In this document: piece by piece, positions 16,477 to 24,954 of the stretch | Position numbering within the stretch: the first letter of the stretch is position 1 | Layout: each line of letters begins with the position of its first letter | From: an uncultured Lachnospiraceae bacterium | GTDB taxonomy: Bacteria; Bacillota; Clostridia; Lachnospirales; Lachnospiraceae | Reading direction: 5' to 3' | Assembly: GCA_910577655.1 (NCBI GenBank) | Contig: CAJTOW010000025.1 | Coordinates: forward strand, 1 to 37,931 | Length of the DNA stretch: 37,931 bases | Translations under genes and position numbers: made by a program | The notes under the pieces: generated by a model | Seen by the model: the letters and a program-made list of their open reading frames with translations, nothing else | The model's database searches: none | What the model was told of the DNA's origin: nothing

Positions 16477-17571
16477 CTACTGCATGCTGGAAGTAACCTC
16501 CTGGATTCTGGCCACATAATCCGCATACTCTGTGTACTTGTCATATACCGGCTGCACGGCTGCCTTAAAGGAATCCATATCCGGGTTCTCAATCACTTCC
16601 ATACCATTGTCCTTCATAGCCTGAAGCTGGTCAGCCTCCTGCTCGGCCACCCACGCGCGCTCATACTCTGCTGCCTCCTGGGCTGCGTCCAGGAAAATCT
16701 GCTGGGTATCTGCATCCAGGCCGTTGAACAGATCAGCGCTCATAGTGATGATAGCGGTTGAGTAGGAATGACGGTCCAGGGTCGCATATTTCTGGGACTC
16801 CCACAGCTTGTAAGAGTAGATCACATTGATAGGATTCTCCTGTCCCTGAACGGTTCCCTGCTGCAGGGCGGTCAGGGCATCTGCCCATGCCATAGGAGTG
16901 GCATTAACACCCAGAGCCTCGAAGCTTGCGGTGTAAACGTCGTTCTCCATGATACGGATCTTTAAGCCCGCCAGATCCTCTGCCTTCTCAATGGGCTTTG
17001 CGCTGTTGGTCAGGTTACGGAAGCCGCGCTCTGCGTAGGCCAGACCCTTTAAGCCGGAATCTTCCAGAGTGTCCAGAAGCTCCCGTCCGATCTCACCGTC
17101 CAGCACTGCATAAGCCTGCTCATTGTTGGCAAACAGATAGGGCATATCCAGCACGCCCATGGCCTCGGAGAAGTTGATGAAGGGGCCGCTGGTGATGATC
17201 CCCATGTCCAGGGTTCCCATCTGCATGCTCTCCAGCATATCCCGCTCGCCGCCCAGGGTTCCGTTAGGGTAAATCTCGATCACATAAGCACCGTTGGTAC
17301 GCTCCTGCACCAGCTCTGCGAACTTCTCTGCTGCCACCTGGAAGCTGTCCTGCTCATTAACCGTGGTTCCCAGCTTATACACGGTAGCGTCTGCTGCCGG
17401 AGCGCTGCTTTCGGAACCGCCTTCTGTCTTTGCCTCACTCTCTGCCGCCGCAGTGGTGTCTGCCGCCGCAGCCGCAGTGGTGCTCTCAGATGAAGAACCG
17501 CCGCATGCGGTCATGGAAAGCGCCATTACAGACGCCATCGCCAGGGCTAAGAATTTTCTGCTCTTTCTCAT
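16477..17571 (-). CDS. dctP: TRAP transporter solute-binding lipoprotein DctP
   Basis: A 364-residue extracellular binding protein. The N-terminus is a lipoprotein signal with lipobox MTAC (Cys23), then a Ser/Thr/Ala/Glu-rich tether to about residue 60. The DctP domain contains LAGLKIRIMENDVYTASF, whose Arg usually salt-bridges the substrate carboxylate, and LQQGTVQGQENPI. The substrate should therefore be an organic acid, but which one cannot be read from sequence. First gene of dctPQM. The T-box leader ahead of it implies control by a tRNA's charging state, which suggests an amino-acid-related acid such as a 2-oxo acid. Confidence 0.93.
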   Translation of the reverse strand: MRKSRKFLALAMASVMALSMTACGGSSSESTTAAAAADTTAAAESEAKTEGGSESSAPAADATVYKLGTTVNEQDSFQVAAEKFAELVQERTNGAYVIEIYPNGTLGGERDMLESMQMGTLDMGIITSGPFINFSEAMGVLDMPYLFANNEQAYAVLDGEIGRELLDTLEDSGLKGLAYAERGFRNLTNSAKPIEKAEDLAGLKIRIMENDVYTASFEALGVNATPMAWADALTALQQGTVQGQENPINVIYSYKLWESQKYATLDRHSYSTAIITMSADLFNGLDADTQQIFLDAAQEAAEYERAWVAEQEADQLQAMKDNGMEVIENPDMDSFKAAVQPVYDKYTEYADYVARIQEVTSSMQ

Positions 17572-17603
17572 AATTGGTTTCCTCCTGAATTTTACATAAA
17601 TTT

Positions 17604-17900
17604 ATGCGAAACAAAAACAGCTTCCGTCTCCCCAAAGAGACAAAAGCTGCTGCTTCTGCGGTACCACTCTTCCTGCCGCCCAGAGAGCGGCCACTCATCC
17701 CATCTTCCGGTTATCCGGATAAATGGCGGCACGGTAACGGGTGCCTGCCGATCCAGCCTACACAAGGGATCTGTCCCCCTTCGGTGGATGGCTCCGGGAG
17801 GATCCTCCTGCTGTCCTGGTCTCCGCCTCGCACCCTCCGGCGGCTCTCTGGGCACCTGGTTTCAGCATTCGCTTCCCATCATTGCCTGATTTACGTGTTT
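17604..17900 (-). promoter_or_regulatory. T-box riboswitch upstream of the TRAP operon
   Basis: The T-box motif AGAGTGGTACCGC lies at 17670-17658, after a CCGTTACC element and stem. The terminator is a 13-bp stem with two G-U pairs (17649-17637 with 17630-17618, loop TTTGGG) followed by TTTTTG. Stem I contains the AGAGAGCC motif. UGGU predicts a tRNA with an A discriminator. The specifier region reads GGATCCTCCCGG; by alignment with the ileS leader the codon would be ATC (17803-17801, Ile), with CTC (Leu) as an alternative. The T-box call is firm; the specifier is not. Confidence 0.88.
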
Positions 17901-17906
17901 TTCACA

Positions 17907-17934
17907 ATTATACATTCCTGAAAAAAATTGTCAA
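17907..17934 (-). promoter_or_regulatory. SigmaA promoter of the TRAP T-box leader
   Basis: On the minus strand: TTGACA (17934-17929), 16-nt spacer, TATAAT (17912-17907). Both hexamers are consensus. Confidence 0.85.
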
Positions 17935-18021
17935 GCATTTTTTAAAAAAGCAGAAGATCCGATGTAACAACTTTTACGAGCTTTTTATAGAAAAATGATA
18001 AAAAATCTGATTTTTTAAATG

Positions 18022-18107
18022 TGATATAATAAAATCAAATTAATCCCATGAGTAACCATGCAATCAAACCACCCATCGCTTTTATAAAGTGATGGGTAAT
18101 TTTTTTG
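18022..18107 (+). ncRNA. Candidate short transcript with its own promoter and terminator
   Basis: An extended -10 (TGATATAAT, 18022-18030) without a clear -35 would start RNA near 18037. A 12-bp hairpin (18071-18082 with 18086-18097, one G-U pair) followed by AATTTTTTT forms a strong plus-strand terminator at 18107. No gene precedes this terminator on that strand. The transcript of about 70 nt holds only a 14-codon frame without ribosome site. It could be a small RNA; the promoter is the weak part. Confidence 0.35.
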
Positions 18108-18121
18108 AGGAGATACAAATG

Positions 18122-18170
18122 CATCTTCCTGCCCCCCTAAAAGCGACGGGGGCAGGAAGCTTTGGGCATC
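18122..18170 (+). repeat. Class B-like hairpin at the 3' end of the AraC gene
   Basis: A perfect 12-bp stem (CTTCCTGCCCCC at 18125-18136, GGGGGCAGGAAG at 18148-18159) with a loop containing AAAAGCG, followed by TTTGGGCATC. It matches the hairpin and the GGGCATC tail of the 13521 copy but lacks the GTAACAGTTCAGA box. It may also end the arginine operon transcript. Confidence 0.55.
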
Positions 18171-19407
18171 AGTTTGTCCGGGAGCAGTTTCCCAGGTTCT
18201 GCCTGCGGAACTGCTCCGGAGTCATGGTGCGGTATTTCAGGAAGTTCCTGGTCAGGGTCTTTTCGCTGGCATATCCCACCTCCACCGCGATCTCCAAGAT
18301 ACTTTTTTCCTTCACCAGAAGCAGCTCTCCTGCCTTGTTCACGCGGATATAATTCAGAAAATCCGAAAAATTCTTCTCCACAAAATATCTGAGAATTCTG
18401 TTCAGATCCTTCACGGAAATCTGAAACCGCTCCCCTGTCTCTTTGGCTGTCAGAGGCTCGGAATAATTTCTGTAAATGAAAGCCACAATCTCATAATTCT
18501 TCTCATCCATTCTGATATTACACAGATCCGAAACCAGGTCATAGACCTTCCGGTATTCACTGATATTCATCCCTACCCGCTCCAGAAATACACGGCTGAT
18601 ATGGGCGCTGTCCACAAATCCCAGAATCTCCGCCAGCTCCTCCAGCTTCAGATCTGTAAAAGAGAGGAAGTCCATGGCTCTTACAACCCGCATTTCATTA
18701 AGCATATCAAAAAACGAAAGGCCCGTTGTACGTGTGATGTAAACGCCGATGGAGGATTCGCTCATATAAAACAGCTGGGACAGCTGCTTTAAAGTGATTT
18801 TCTCATTTAAATGCCCATAAATATAAGCAAACAGTTCGCTCTCACTGGTTCCCTCTCCTCTTCTCTTATCCATACTGTCACCACAGCGGATAATCTCAAG
18901 TATCAGGGACACCACCTGGTTGACCAGATAGGGGCTCTGGCTTCCCTCCGTATCTGACAGTACGCACTCGGTTCCGCTCTCTTCCTGAATCCGGTCAAAA
19001 TAACGGTCAAAATCCTCTTTCTGCTTTTCATTGACAGCAATAACGGAATGCTGCTCCAAAAGCCTTGTAAGATGAAAGGGCTCATTCTCCACATGATACA
19101 GAGACTTGATCAGATGATTGAAATACTCATAATTATACATGACCATACGGTACTGGAGACACTCTTCCACCTGGAGTACCTCCGTGATCTGCCAGGGAAG
19201 GACAGAAACAATATTTCCCCCGCAGATTTCAAACATCCGGCCCTGGATCCTCACCGCTGCCTTTCCACCCTCGATCAGCCAGACCCTGGCTTCCTGGTGG
19301 ATCAGAGGTCTGGTAGGGCTTTCGATAATTTCCCGGTTGTAGCAGCATACCCGCTTAGGACTCTGCATGGCCCGGAACGGACTCTGAATCTGGATTCGCT
19401 TCTTCAT
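18169..19407 (-). CDS. Transcriptional regulator with two AraC-type HTH domains
   Basis: A 412-residue regulator. Residues about 39-80 look like the cupin-type sensor of AraC proteins. Two complete AraC DNA-binding domains follow in tandem: about 191-287 (ITLKQLSQLFYMSESSIGVY and LEELAEILGFVDSAHISRVF) and about 304-403 (LTAKETGERFQISVKDLNRI and ILEIAVEVGYASEKTLTRNF). Normal family members have one such domain. The start is ATG at 19407 with CGGAG seven to eight bases upstream. It is the last gene of the arginine/peptidase run, 70 bp after the M20 gene, and is a candidate autoregulator of that operon. The effector is unknown. Confidence 0.85.
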   Translation of the reverse strand: MKKRIQIQSPFRAMQSPKRVCCYNREIIESPTRPLIHQEARVWLIEGGKAAVRIQGRMFEICGGNIVSVLPWQITEVLQVEECLQYRMVMYNYEYFNHLIKSLYHVENEPFHLTRLLEQHSVIAVNEKQKEDFDRYFDRIQEESGTECVLSDTEGSQSPYLVNQVVSLILEIIRCGDSMDKRRGEGTSESELFAYIYGHLNEKITLKQLSQLFYMSESSIGVYITRTTGLSFFDMLNEMRVVRAMDFLSFTDLKLEELAEILGFVDSAHISRVFLERVGMNISEYRKVYDLVSDLCNIRMDEKNYEIVAFIYRNYSEPLTAKETGERFQISVKDLNRILRYFVEKNFSDFLNYIRVNKAGELLLVKEKSILEIAVEVGYASEKTLTRNFLKYRTMTPEQFRRQNLGNCSRTN

Positions 19408-19477
19408 ATATGGCTCCGTTGATTAAATTTGGATGCATCTGGCGGATAACCACTCCTGAAATACGTCAAAAAACCTG

Positions 19478-20641
19478 TCAACTCTTTTTGGCCCTGGCGA
19501 ACTCTTCCCGGATCCTTTCCATACGTTCCGGCTTATGGATCAGTTCCAGGATCGTCCCAGCCAGGATCATTGCTCCATAGCTGACCGCCTTGTGGGCTGT
19601 TTCTGTCTTTCCGGCATCCAGATATTCCTTTGAATGGGCGCTGGTTCCCTCAGGCACAAAAGCCACCCGGATGCAGGATCCCGGCACCTCATACATGACA
19701 TTTCCAAAATCCGTAGAGCCGGTCTTCTCGCGGGGTCTGGCCAGCTGCGGCGCCTCAAAGGCCCTGGCCTGTTCCATAATCAGATCATTGAGTTCATAAC
19801 AGGGAATCTTGGCCCGGAAGGGGTAGGTACGCTCCTCCGAGTATTGGGTCCCCGTCATCATGCATGCCCCCCGGATCACGTCCCGGAACCGGTCCACCAC
19901 CTCATTTAAGTAGTCTGTATCATAGGACCGGAGCGTATACTCTGCCACAGTCTGGTCAGGTACCACATTGGGCGGTCCGCCGGCATTCAGCACCGTATAA
20001 TGCATCCGGGTATCTTCCTTCACATGTTCCCGCAGAAACTCTATCCCCTGAAAGGACAAAAGAGCGGCGTCAAAGGCGCTTCTTCCCTGATCCGGCGACA
20101 TGGCCGCGTGGGCCTTGACCCCTTTGAAGGTGATGATGAAATCCTCCAGCGCCATGCATTTCACATCCACGCAGGTAGTAGGCGCCCCATGCATCATCAG
20201 GGCCACATCAATATCCTTAAAGCAGCCCTTATCCATCATGATGATCTTTCCGCCTACTGTCTCCTCCGCCGGAGTGGCATAGACTACCAGTCTATAATCC
20301 TGCTCCCTGCAGAGCTCCTTGACCGCCAGCGCAGCCCCCAGAACAGACGGCCCCTGCATATGGTGGCCGCAGGCATGGCCCACCTGCTCCAGAGCATCAT
20401 ACTCAAAAAGAAGGCCGATGGACAGGCCGTCGGTTCCCTGGCTGTATACTGCCCTAAACGCCGTATCCAGACCAGCCACCCCATGTTCCACGACAAATCC
20501 ATGCTTCTCAAATGCCGCCTCCATGAGACTGCAGGACTGCTTTTCTTCAAAAGCCGGTTCAGCATAATCATAGATCCGGTCTGACAACTCCCATAACCAC
20601 CCGCTGATTTCATCCACATAGTTTTTTATCTTATCCCTCAT
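19478..20641 (-). CDS. M20 family amidohydrolase, AbgB-like
   Basis: A 387-residue cytoplasmic metallohydrolase of the M20D/AbgB group, enzymes that cleave N-acyl or peptide bonds of modified amino acids (e.g. p-aminobenzoyl-glutamate, N-acetyl amino acids). The metal site is visible in YDALEQVGHACGHHMQ (His89, Cys91, His93), the Glu pair at 126-127 (AEETVGG), His151, and the C-terminal His in GTSAHSKEYLDAG. The start chosen is the ATG at 20641 with GGAG six bases upstream; two in-frame ATG codons slightly upstream are possible. It lies 64 bp after the M28 gene in the arginine operon. The substrate is unknown; a peptide or acylated amino acid would suit the context. Confidence 0.85.
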   Translation of the reverse strand: MRDKIKNYVDEISGWLWELSDRIYDYAEPAFEEKQSCSLMEAAFEKHGFVVEHGVAGLDTAFRAVYSQGTDGLSIGLLFEYDALEQVGHACGHHMQGPSVLGAALAVKELCREQDYRLVVYATPAEETVGGKIIMMDKGCFKDIDVALMMHGAPTTCVDVKCMALEDFIITFKGVKAHAAMSPDQGRSAFDAALLSFQGIEFLREHVKEDTRMHYTVLNAGGPPNVVPDQTVAEYTLRSYDTDYLNEVVDRFRDVIRGACMMTGTQYSEERTYPFRAKIPCYELNDLIMEQARAFEAPQLARPREKTGSTDFGNVMYEVPGSCIRVAFVPEGTSAHSKEYLDAGKTETAHKAVSYGAMILAGTILELIHKPERMERIREEFARAKKS

Positions 20642-20705
20642 AAAAATCTCCATTCCGCCGCCTTTCAGTTGGCGGCACAAATAGCAATGAAAGTTTTACT
20701 TTCTT

Positions 20706-22424
20706 TCACACTATATCTCCTTCCAATTCTGCCAGCTCTGTCAGCATACGGTTTTTCTGCCGGACAAAGGTGGTATGGGCCGCCAGACACAGCATTTGGG
20801 GAGCCTCTGTCTGCCGGATCCTGACACTTTCCCCCAGCAGGTGAAAAGGCCCATAGGCAAATGCCGTATCCTGCCCATAGGGAGAGCCTGAGGACTGGAA
20901 CAGACGGTTAAGGGTTCCAAAGACACGCTTCACCACTGCCCCATACCCTTTCTCTGTGGTACAGCGCTCCAGGGCAGATTCCACAGCCTCTCTGGTATGT
21001 TCCAGAGCTTCCTCTATCTCCTCCAGACCACCCACCAGAGCTGTCCGGCCATCTGGCCCTATTGTCTCCGCTTCCGCCGCCCTTTGCCGGATATCCTCCA
21101 GCCAGCTTCCCCATTGGTTAAAATATCCCTCCACATCCAGGGGCAGTCTCTTCTCCATTGCAAATGCAAAACAAAGCAGTCCCAGAAAGTCCGCATCCAT
21201 CTTCAGATTTTTAAAATCGATCTTGTCAAAGGTATCCTCCGGCGTATGCCAGAAATCATTCCCCGGCCCCGGAGTGGCATATGGCCTTTTACCGGCCTCC
21301 AGGCGGGGATTGATGTGATAGGGAATATCCGCGCCGAAAAAGGACTGGTCCGCGCCCCGGCCGATCCGCTGGAGAACCAGCTTTACTCCCGGCGCCGCCA
21401 TCTGCAGCAGAGTGCCGAGAAATGCCTCCCCCTCTGCGCCCGTGGTCTTCACACCCATAATATCGACCCCGGATACCCCGATCAGATCAGAATTCAGGCA
21501 TGCCACGCAGTGCCTTTTCAGCTCACCAAAGAAATGGTCACAGTACCAGGTGGATCCCATATACCTTCCGTTGGAATGCCCCGGCCACCAGGCGATCCGC
21601 ACAGACCGCCCCAGCTCCTTCTCATGGCGCTTCAGCACCCGGGCGATCTCCAGGACGGCCCCATTGGCGGCACAATTGTCAAATGCCCCCTGGTACCAGG
21701 TATCATAGTGGCAGGACAACAGGACGAATTCCTCCGACGCTCCCCGGATCTCTGCCACCGGAAGAGCCACCTCCTTCACCCCGCAGGTCACATGGACTGT
21801 CAGCTCTGCCTTCACCGGCCCTTTCCCATTCCGGATCTGCCGGATCAGGGCACGTCCGGTCTCTAAGGTCACCCCTGCCACCGGCATATGCAGCAGCAGA
21901 AACATGCTGTCAAGATCCGGGGTTCCCCATACCGGCCCTACGGTATCCTCATGAATCAGGGATTCCCCGCTTCTCCACACCTGAATCAGGCCTGCTGCCC
22001 CATGCTTCTCAAGAGTCTTTGCATAGCGCTCGTCATAGCCATAGTCCACCACGATCCTGCCGCGGACTGTCTGGTAGAACCTGTCCTTCTCCAGCTCTGT
22101 GGCATCCTCGCGCTCTGTGGTCCCGTCAAAGACCAGCTCCGCCTCAAGACGGTCACAGCACCCGGAAAAGGAACGGGGCCGGGAATCATAACTGACTCCT
22201 CCCACCTTCAGGCTGCTCTGCCCCGGATTGGACAGATAAGCCGGAAAGGTCATTACCTGACAGCAGATATCTGCATTTTTCAGCTCCTGCTCTATGTACC
22301 TGACAGCCCGCAGGGCATCCGGCTCCCCGGACAGCTTCTCATACTGGCAGAATTCCTCCAGATGCCGCCTTATTGCCAGGGAATCAATCTCCCGGATCCA
22401 ATTTTTATATGTATTAATATCCAA
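20706..22424 (-). CDS. M28 family peptidase with PA-type insert
   Basis: A 572-residue zinc peptidase. An inserted protease-associated-like domain (about residues 75-215) precedes the peptidase core, which carries SCHYDTWYQGAFDNCAANGA (His239, Asp241, Asp249 as metal ligands). Where classical M28 enzymes have a Glu-Glu pair, this protein has PGHSNGRYMGSTWY (His283-Ser284), a variant that recurs in one M28 branch; activity may differ. No signal peptide, so probably cytoplasmic. The start is TTG at 22424 with AGGAG nine bases upstream, inside the end of the transporter gene, which it overlaps by 11 bases, so the two are translationally coupled. The product is likely to act on imported peptides. 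Confidence 0.82.
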   Translation of the reverse strand: MDINTYKNWIREIDSLAIRRHLEEFCQYEKLSGEPDALRAVRYIEQELKNADICCQVMTFPAYLSNPGQSSLKVGGVSYDSRPRSFSGCCDRLEAELVFDGTTEREDATELEKDRFYQTVRGRIVVDYGYDERYAKTLEKHGAAGLIQVWRSGESLIHEDTVGPVWGTPDLDSMFLLLHMPVAGVTLETGRALIRQIRNGKGPVKAELTVHVTCGVKEVALPVAEIRGASEEFVLLSCHYDTWYQGAFDNCAANGAVLEIARVLKRHEKELGRSVRIAWWPGHSNGRYMGSTWYCDHFFGELKRHCVACLNSDLIGVSGVDIMGVKTTGAEGEAFLGTLLQMAAPGVKLVLQRIGRGADQSFFGADIPYHINPRLEAGKRPYATPGPGNDFWHTPEDTFDKIDFKNLKMDADFLGLLCFAFAMEKRLPLDVEGYFNQWGSWLEDIRQRAAEAETIGPDGRTALVGGLEEIEEALEHTREAVESALERCTTEKGYGAVVKRVFGTLNRLFQSSGSPYGQDTAFAYGPFHLLGESVRIRQTEAPQMLCLAAHTTFVRQKNRMLTELAELEGDIV

Positions 22425-23802
22425 TTGCCAACGCTCCTAACATAAAGATACATCCTGCCAGTGTCCAGAGGACAAACAGGGGAATCATGAATTTCAACCA
22501 TTTTGCATAAGGAATCCTGGATACGGCCAGATATCCCATGAGTGCCGAGGAAGTGGGCAGCACAGAGTTGGAGAATCCGTCTCCCATCTGGAAGGCCAGG
22601 ACAGCAGTCTGGCGGCTGAGTCCGATCAGATCCGCCACCGGCGTCATGAGAGGCATGGTCACCGCTGCCTGCCCGGTACCAGAGGTAATCACACAGTTGA
22701 CCAGGGACTGGGCCAGGAACATGCCCACCGCCTTCAGCGCACCGGGCAAAAAGTTCACCAGATTGGCGATGGCATTGATGATGGTATCCAGGATGTAAGC
22801 GTCCGAAAGAGCCATCTCCACGCCCCGGGCCACACCTACGATCAGGGCGCCCACTGTGATCCCTTTGGCGCCCTGGCCGAAGAGCTTTGCGATCTTGTTG
22901 GGACCGAATCCATTGACTGCGCCTGCCAGGATCCCCATCACCAGAAAGAGCGCTGACATTTCCTCAAAATACCAGCCTTTTTTGCCCAGACCCCAGATGA
23001 GAAGGGCAAAACCGCCTACCATGATTCCCAGAACAGCGATCTGGGCTTTGGACATGTCTGTATTGTCATCCTCAAAGACAAATTCCGTTCCCAGATCCTC
23101 TCCTGCCAGAATACTCTTTTCTGGATACTTCTTCACCCGCTTTTCATACCAGATGATGTAGGCTGTGTCAATAGCCAGCAGTGCCACCAGGATAAAGGCA
23201 CGGTACCCCATGCCGGAGAACAGAGGGACTTCCGCGATCTCCTGGGCCACGCCTACATTGAAGGGATTCAGGAGACCCGCGGTGAAGCCGGAAGCCGCTC
23301 CCATGGTGATCATAGCAACACCAGTCACCATGTCCAGCCCCAGGGAGGTGGCCAGGGCAATGCCCATAGGCACGAAGATCATGACCTCAGAGGACATCCC
23401 CATGGTGGTGCCAAATACGGCAAACAGGGTCAGGAACACCGGAACCACCAGGACTTCTTTGCCCTGGAACATCCGGGAGAGACGTTTGCACAGAGCCGTC
23501 AGGGCTCCCGTCTCATTGATGATCTCAAAGGAACCGCCGATCATCAGGATGAATGTGACGGTGCTTGCTGCCTTTACAATGGCCCGATACACAAGTCCGG
23601 GAACCGACAGAAGGCTGATGGGATTGGACTCAATCTGCACATAGCTTCCTGCCTCCACGATGGTACGCCCGGTAGCTTCATCCACGTACCGTGTGAACTC
23701 GCCTGCCGGGATGATATAAGTGGCAAGAGATGCCAGAATGATCAGTCCCACCAGAATTACAAAAGTATGCGGTGCCTGAAATGTCTTTTTTGTTTTTTCC
23801 AT
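22414..23802 (-). CDS. YfcC-family (DcuC superfamily) amino-acid/peptide-linked transporter
   Basis: A 462-residue membrane protein with about 12 hydrophobic segments. The N-terminus APHTFVILVGLIILASLATY and the IIPAGEFTR motif are typical of the YfcC family, often annotated as basic amino acid antiporters in arginine deiminase loci. It may import arginine, or exchange it for ornithine, proline or ammonium; sequence does not settle this. The start chosen is ATG at 23802 with AGAGG five bases upstream; the open frame extends 44 codons upstream without a site. A short hairpin (about 23817-23835) lies in the 137-bp gap after arcC. It overlaps the next gene by 11 bases. Confidence 0.82.
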   Translation of the reverse strand: MEKTKKTFQAPHTFVILVGLIILASLATYIIPAGEFTRYVDEATGRTIVEAGSYVQIESNPISLLSVPGLVYRAIVKAASTVTFILMIGGSFEIINETGALTALCKRLSRMFQGKEVLVVPVFLTLFAVFGTTMGMSSEVMIFVPMGIALATSLGLDMVTGVAMITMGAASGFTAGLLNPFNVGVAQEIAEVPLFSGMGYRAFILVALLAIDTAYIIWYEKRVKKYPEKSILAGEDLGTEFVFEDDNTDMSKAQIAVLGIMVGGFALLIWGLGKKGWYFEEMSALFLVMGILAGAVNGFGPNKIAKLFGQGAKGITVGALIVGVARGVEMALSDAYILDTIINAIANLVNFLPGALKAVGMFLAQSLVNCVITSGTGQAAVTMPLMTPVADLIGLSRQTAVLAFQMGDGFSNSVLPTSSALMGYLAVSRIPYAKWLKFMIPLFVLWTLAGCIFMLGALAIGY

Positions 23803-23939
23803 ATATTCCTCTTTCTGATGCGCCTTGGCGCCATCCTGATCGATTTGGATGCCTGCTTCTAAACCTCCTGTGGATATACTATCCGGAATTTTCTTCCCCT
23901 GTCTTTGTAACCGGAATACGGGAAAGATATGCAAAATCT

Positions 23940-24944
23940 TTACCGCCCGGTCTGGTCCAGCCGTATCACATAGTCCTCCGGACAGGAAGCCGGCTCCTTC
24001 TCTTCATTTGAATAAATCTTTGTCCCCACACCATCTTCCAGGGCAATGCCCGCATTCTCCAGGGAAGTGATGACCGCCATGCGTCCCGGCAGCTTACTGA
24101 CGAAATCAAGGCAGGCTTCCACCTTGGGCTGCATACTCCCTTTCCCAAACTCTCCCTGGGCAAGGTACTGCTCTGCTTCTTCCTTTGTAAGGCTGGTAAG
24201 GCTCTTCTGGTCCGGTCTGTTAAAACGGATACATACATGATCCACTGCCGTAAGGATCATAAGAATATCCGCCTTCAGCTCCAGGGCCAGTCTGGCGCAG
24301 GACCGGTCCTTGTCGATGACCGCGTCGACCCCCTTAAGGCCGTCCTCGTCTTCGATGACCGGAATCCCGCCCCCGCCCACCGCTATGACCAGGAGCCCGC
24401 TCTGCACCATCCGCCGGATAGCGGGAAGCTCCACAATCTGCCGGGGCCTGGGGGAGGGCACCACCCGGCGGTACCCTCTTCCCGCATCCTCCATAAAACG
24501 GTAACCATATTCTTCTGTCAGACGCTCTGCCTGCTCTCTGGTATAGAACCGGCCAATAGGCTTAGTATATTCCTGGAATGCCGGATCCTGCCGGTCCACC
24601 AGCACCTGGGTCACCACGCTGACCACTGTCCTGCTGATCCTGCGGCGCAAAAGCTCCTGATTCAGGGCCTGCTGGAGATGGTAGCCGATAAATCCCTGGG
24701 ACATGGCCCCGCACTCCGCAAAAGGCATACTGGGGATCTTCGGACCGGATTCTGCCGCATAGCTCATGGCAGAATTGATGATTCCCACCTGGGGCCCGTT
24801 TCCGTGCCCCAGAATGATCTCATGTCCCTGCTCTACCAGGCCTGCGATGGCTTCCGAAGCCTTGCGGACAGCCTGAATCTGCTTAGCCGGTGTATCGCCC
24901 AGGGCGTTGCCGCCCAGAGCCACCACAATCCTTTGCTTCTTCAT
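23940..24944 (-). CDS. arcC: Carbamate kinase
   Basis: A 334-residue amino-acid-kinase-fold enzyme. It transfers phosphate from carbamoyl phosphate to ADP, giving ATP, ammonia and CO2, the energy-yielding step of the arginine deiminase pathway. Signatures: VVALGGNALG at the N-terminus, ILGHGNGPQVG, AVGGGGIPV, VIDKD and GSMQPKVEA. The start is ATG at 24944 with GAGGTGG close upstream; nine extra upstream codons overlap the argF stop and are rejected. It follows argF by 10 bp. Confidence 0.95.
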   Translation of the reverse strand: MKKQRIVVALGGNALGDTPAKQIQAVRKASEAIAGLVEQGHEIILGHGNGPQVGIINSAMSYAAESGPKIPSMPFAECGAMSQGFIGYHLQQALNQELLRRRISRTVVSVVTQVLVDRQDPAFQEYTKPIGRFYTREQAERLTEEYGYRFMEDAGRGYRRVVPSPRPRQIVELPAIRRMVQSGLLVIAVGGGGIPVIEDEDGLKGVDAVIDKDRSCARLALELKADILMILTAVDHVCIRFNRPDQKSLTSLTKEEAEQYLAQGEFGKGSMQPKVEACLDFVSKLPGRMAVITSLENAGIALEDGVGTKIYSNEEKEPASCPEDYVIRLDQTGR

Positions 24945-24954
24945 GCCATCCACC

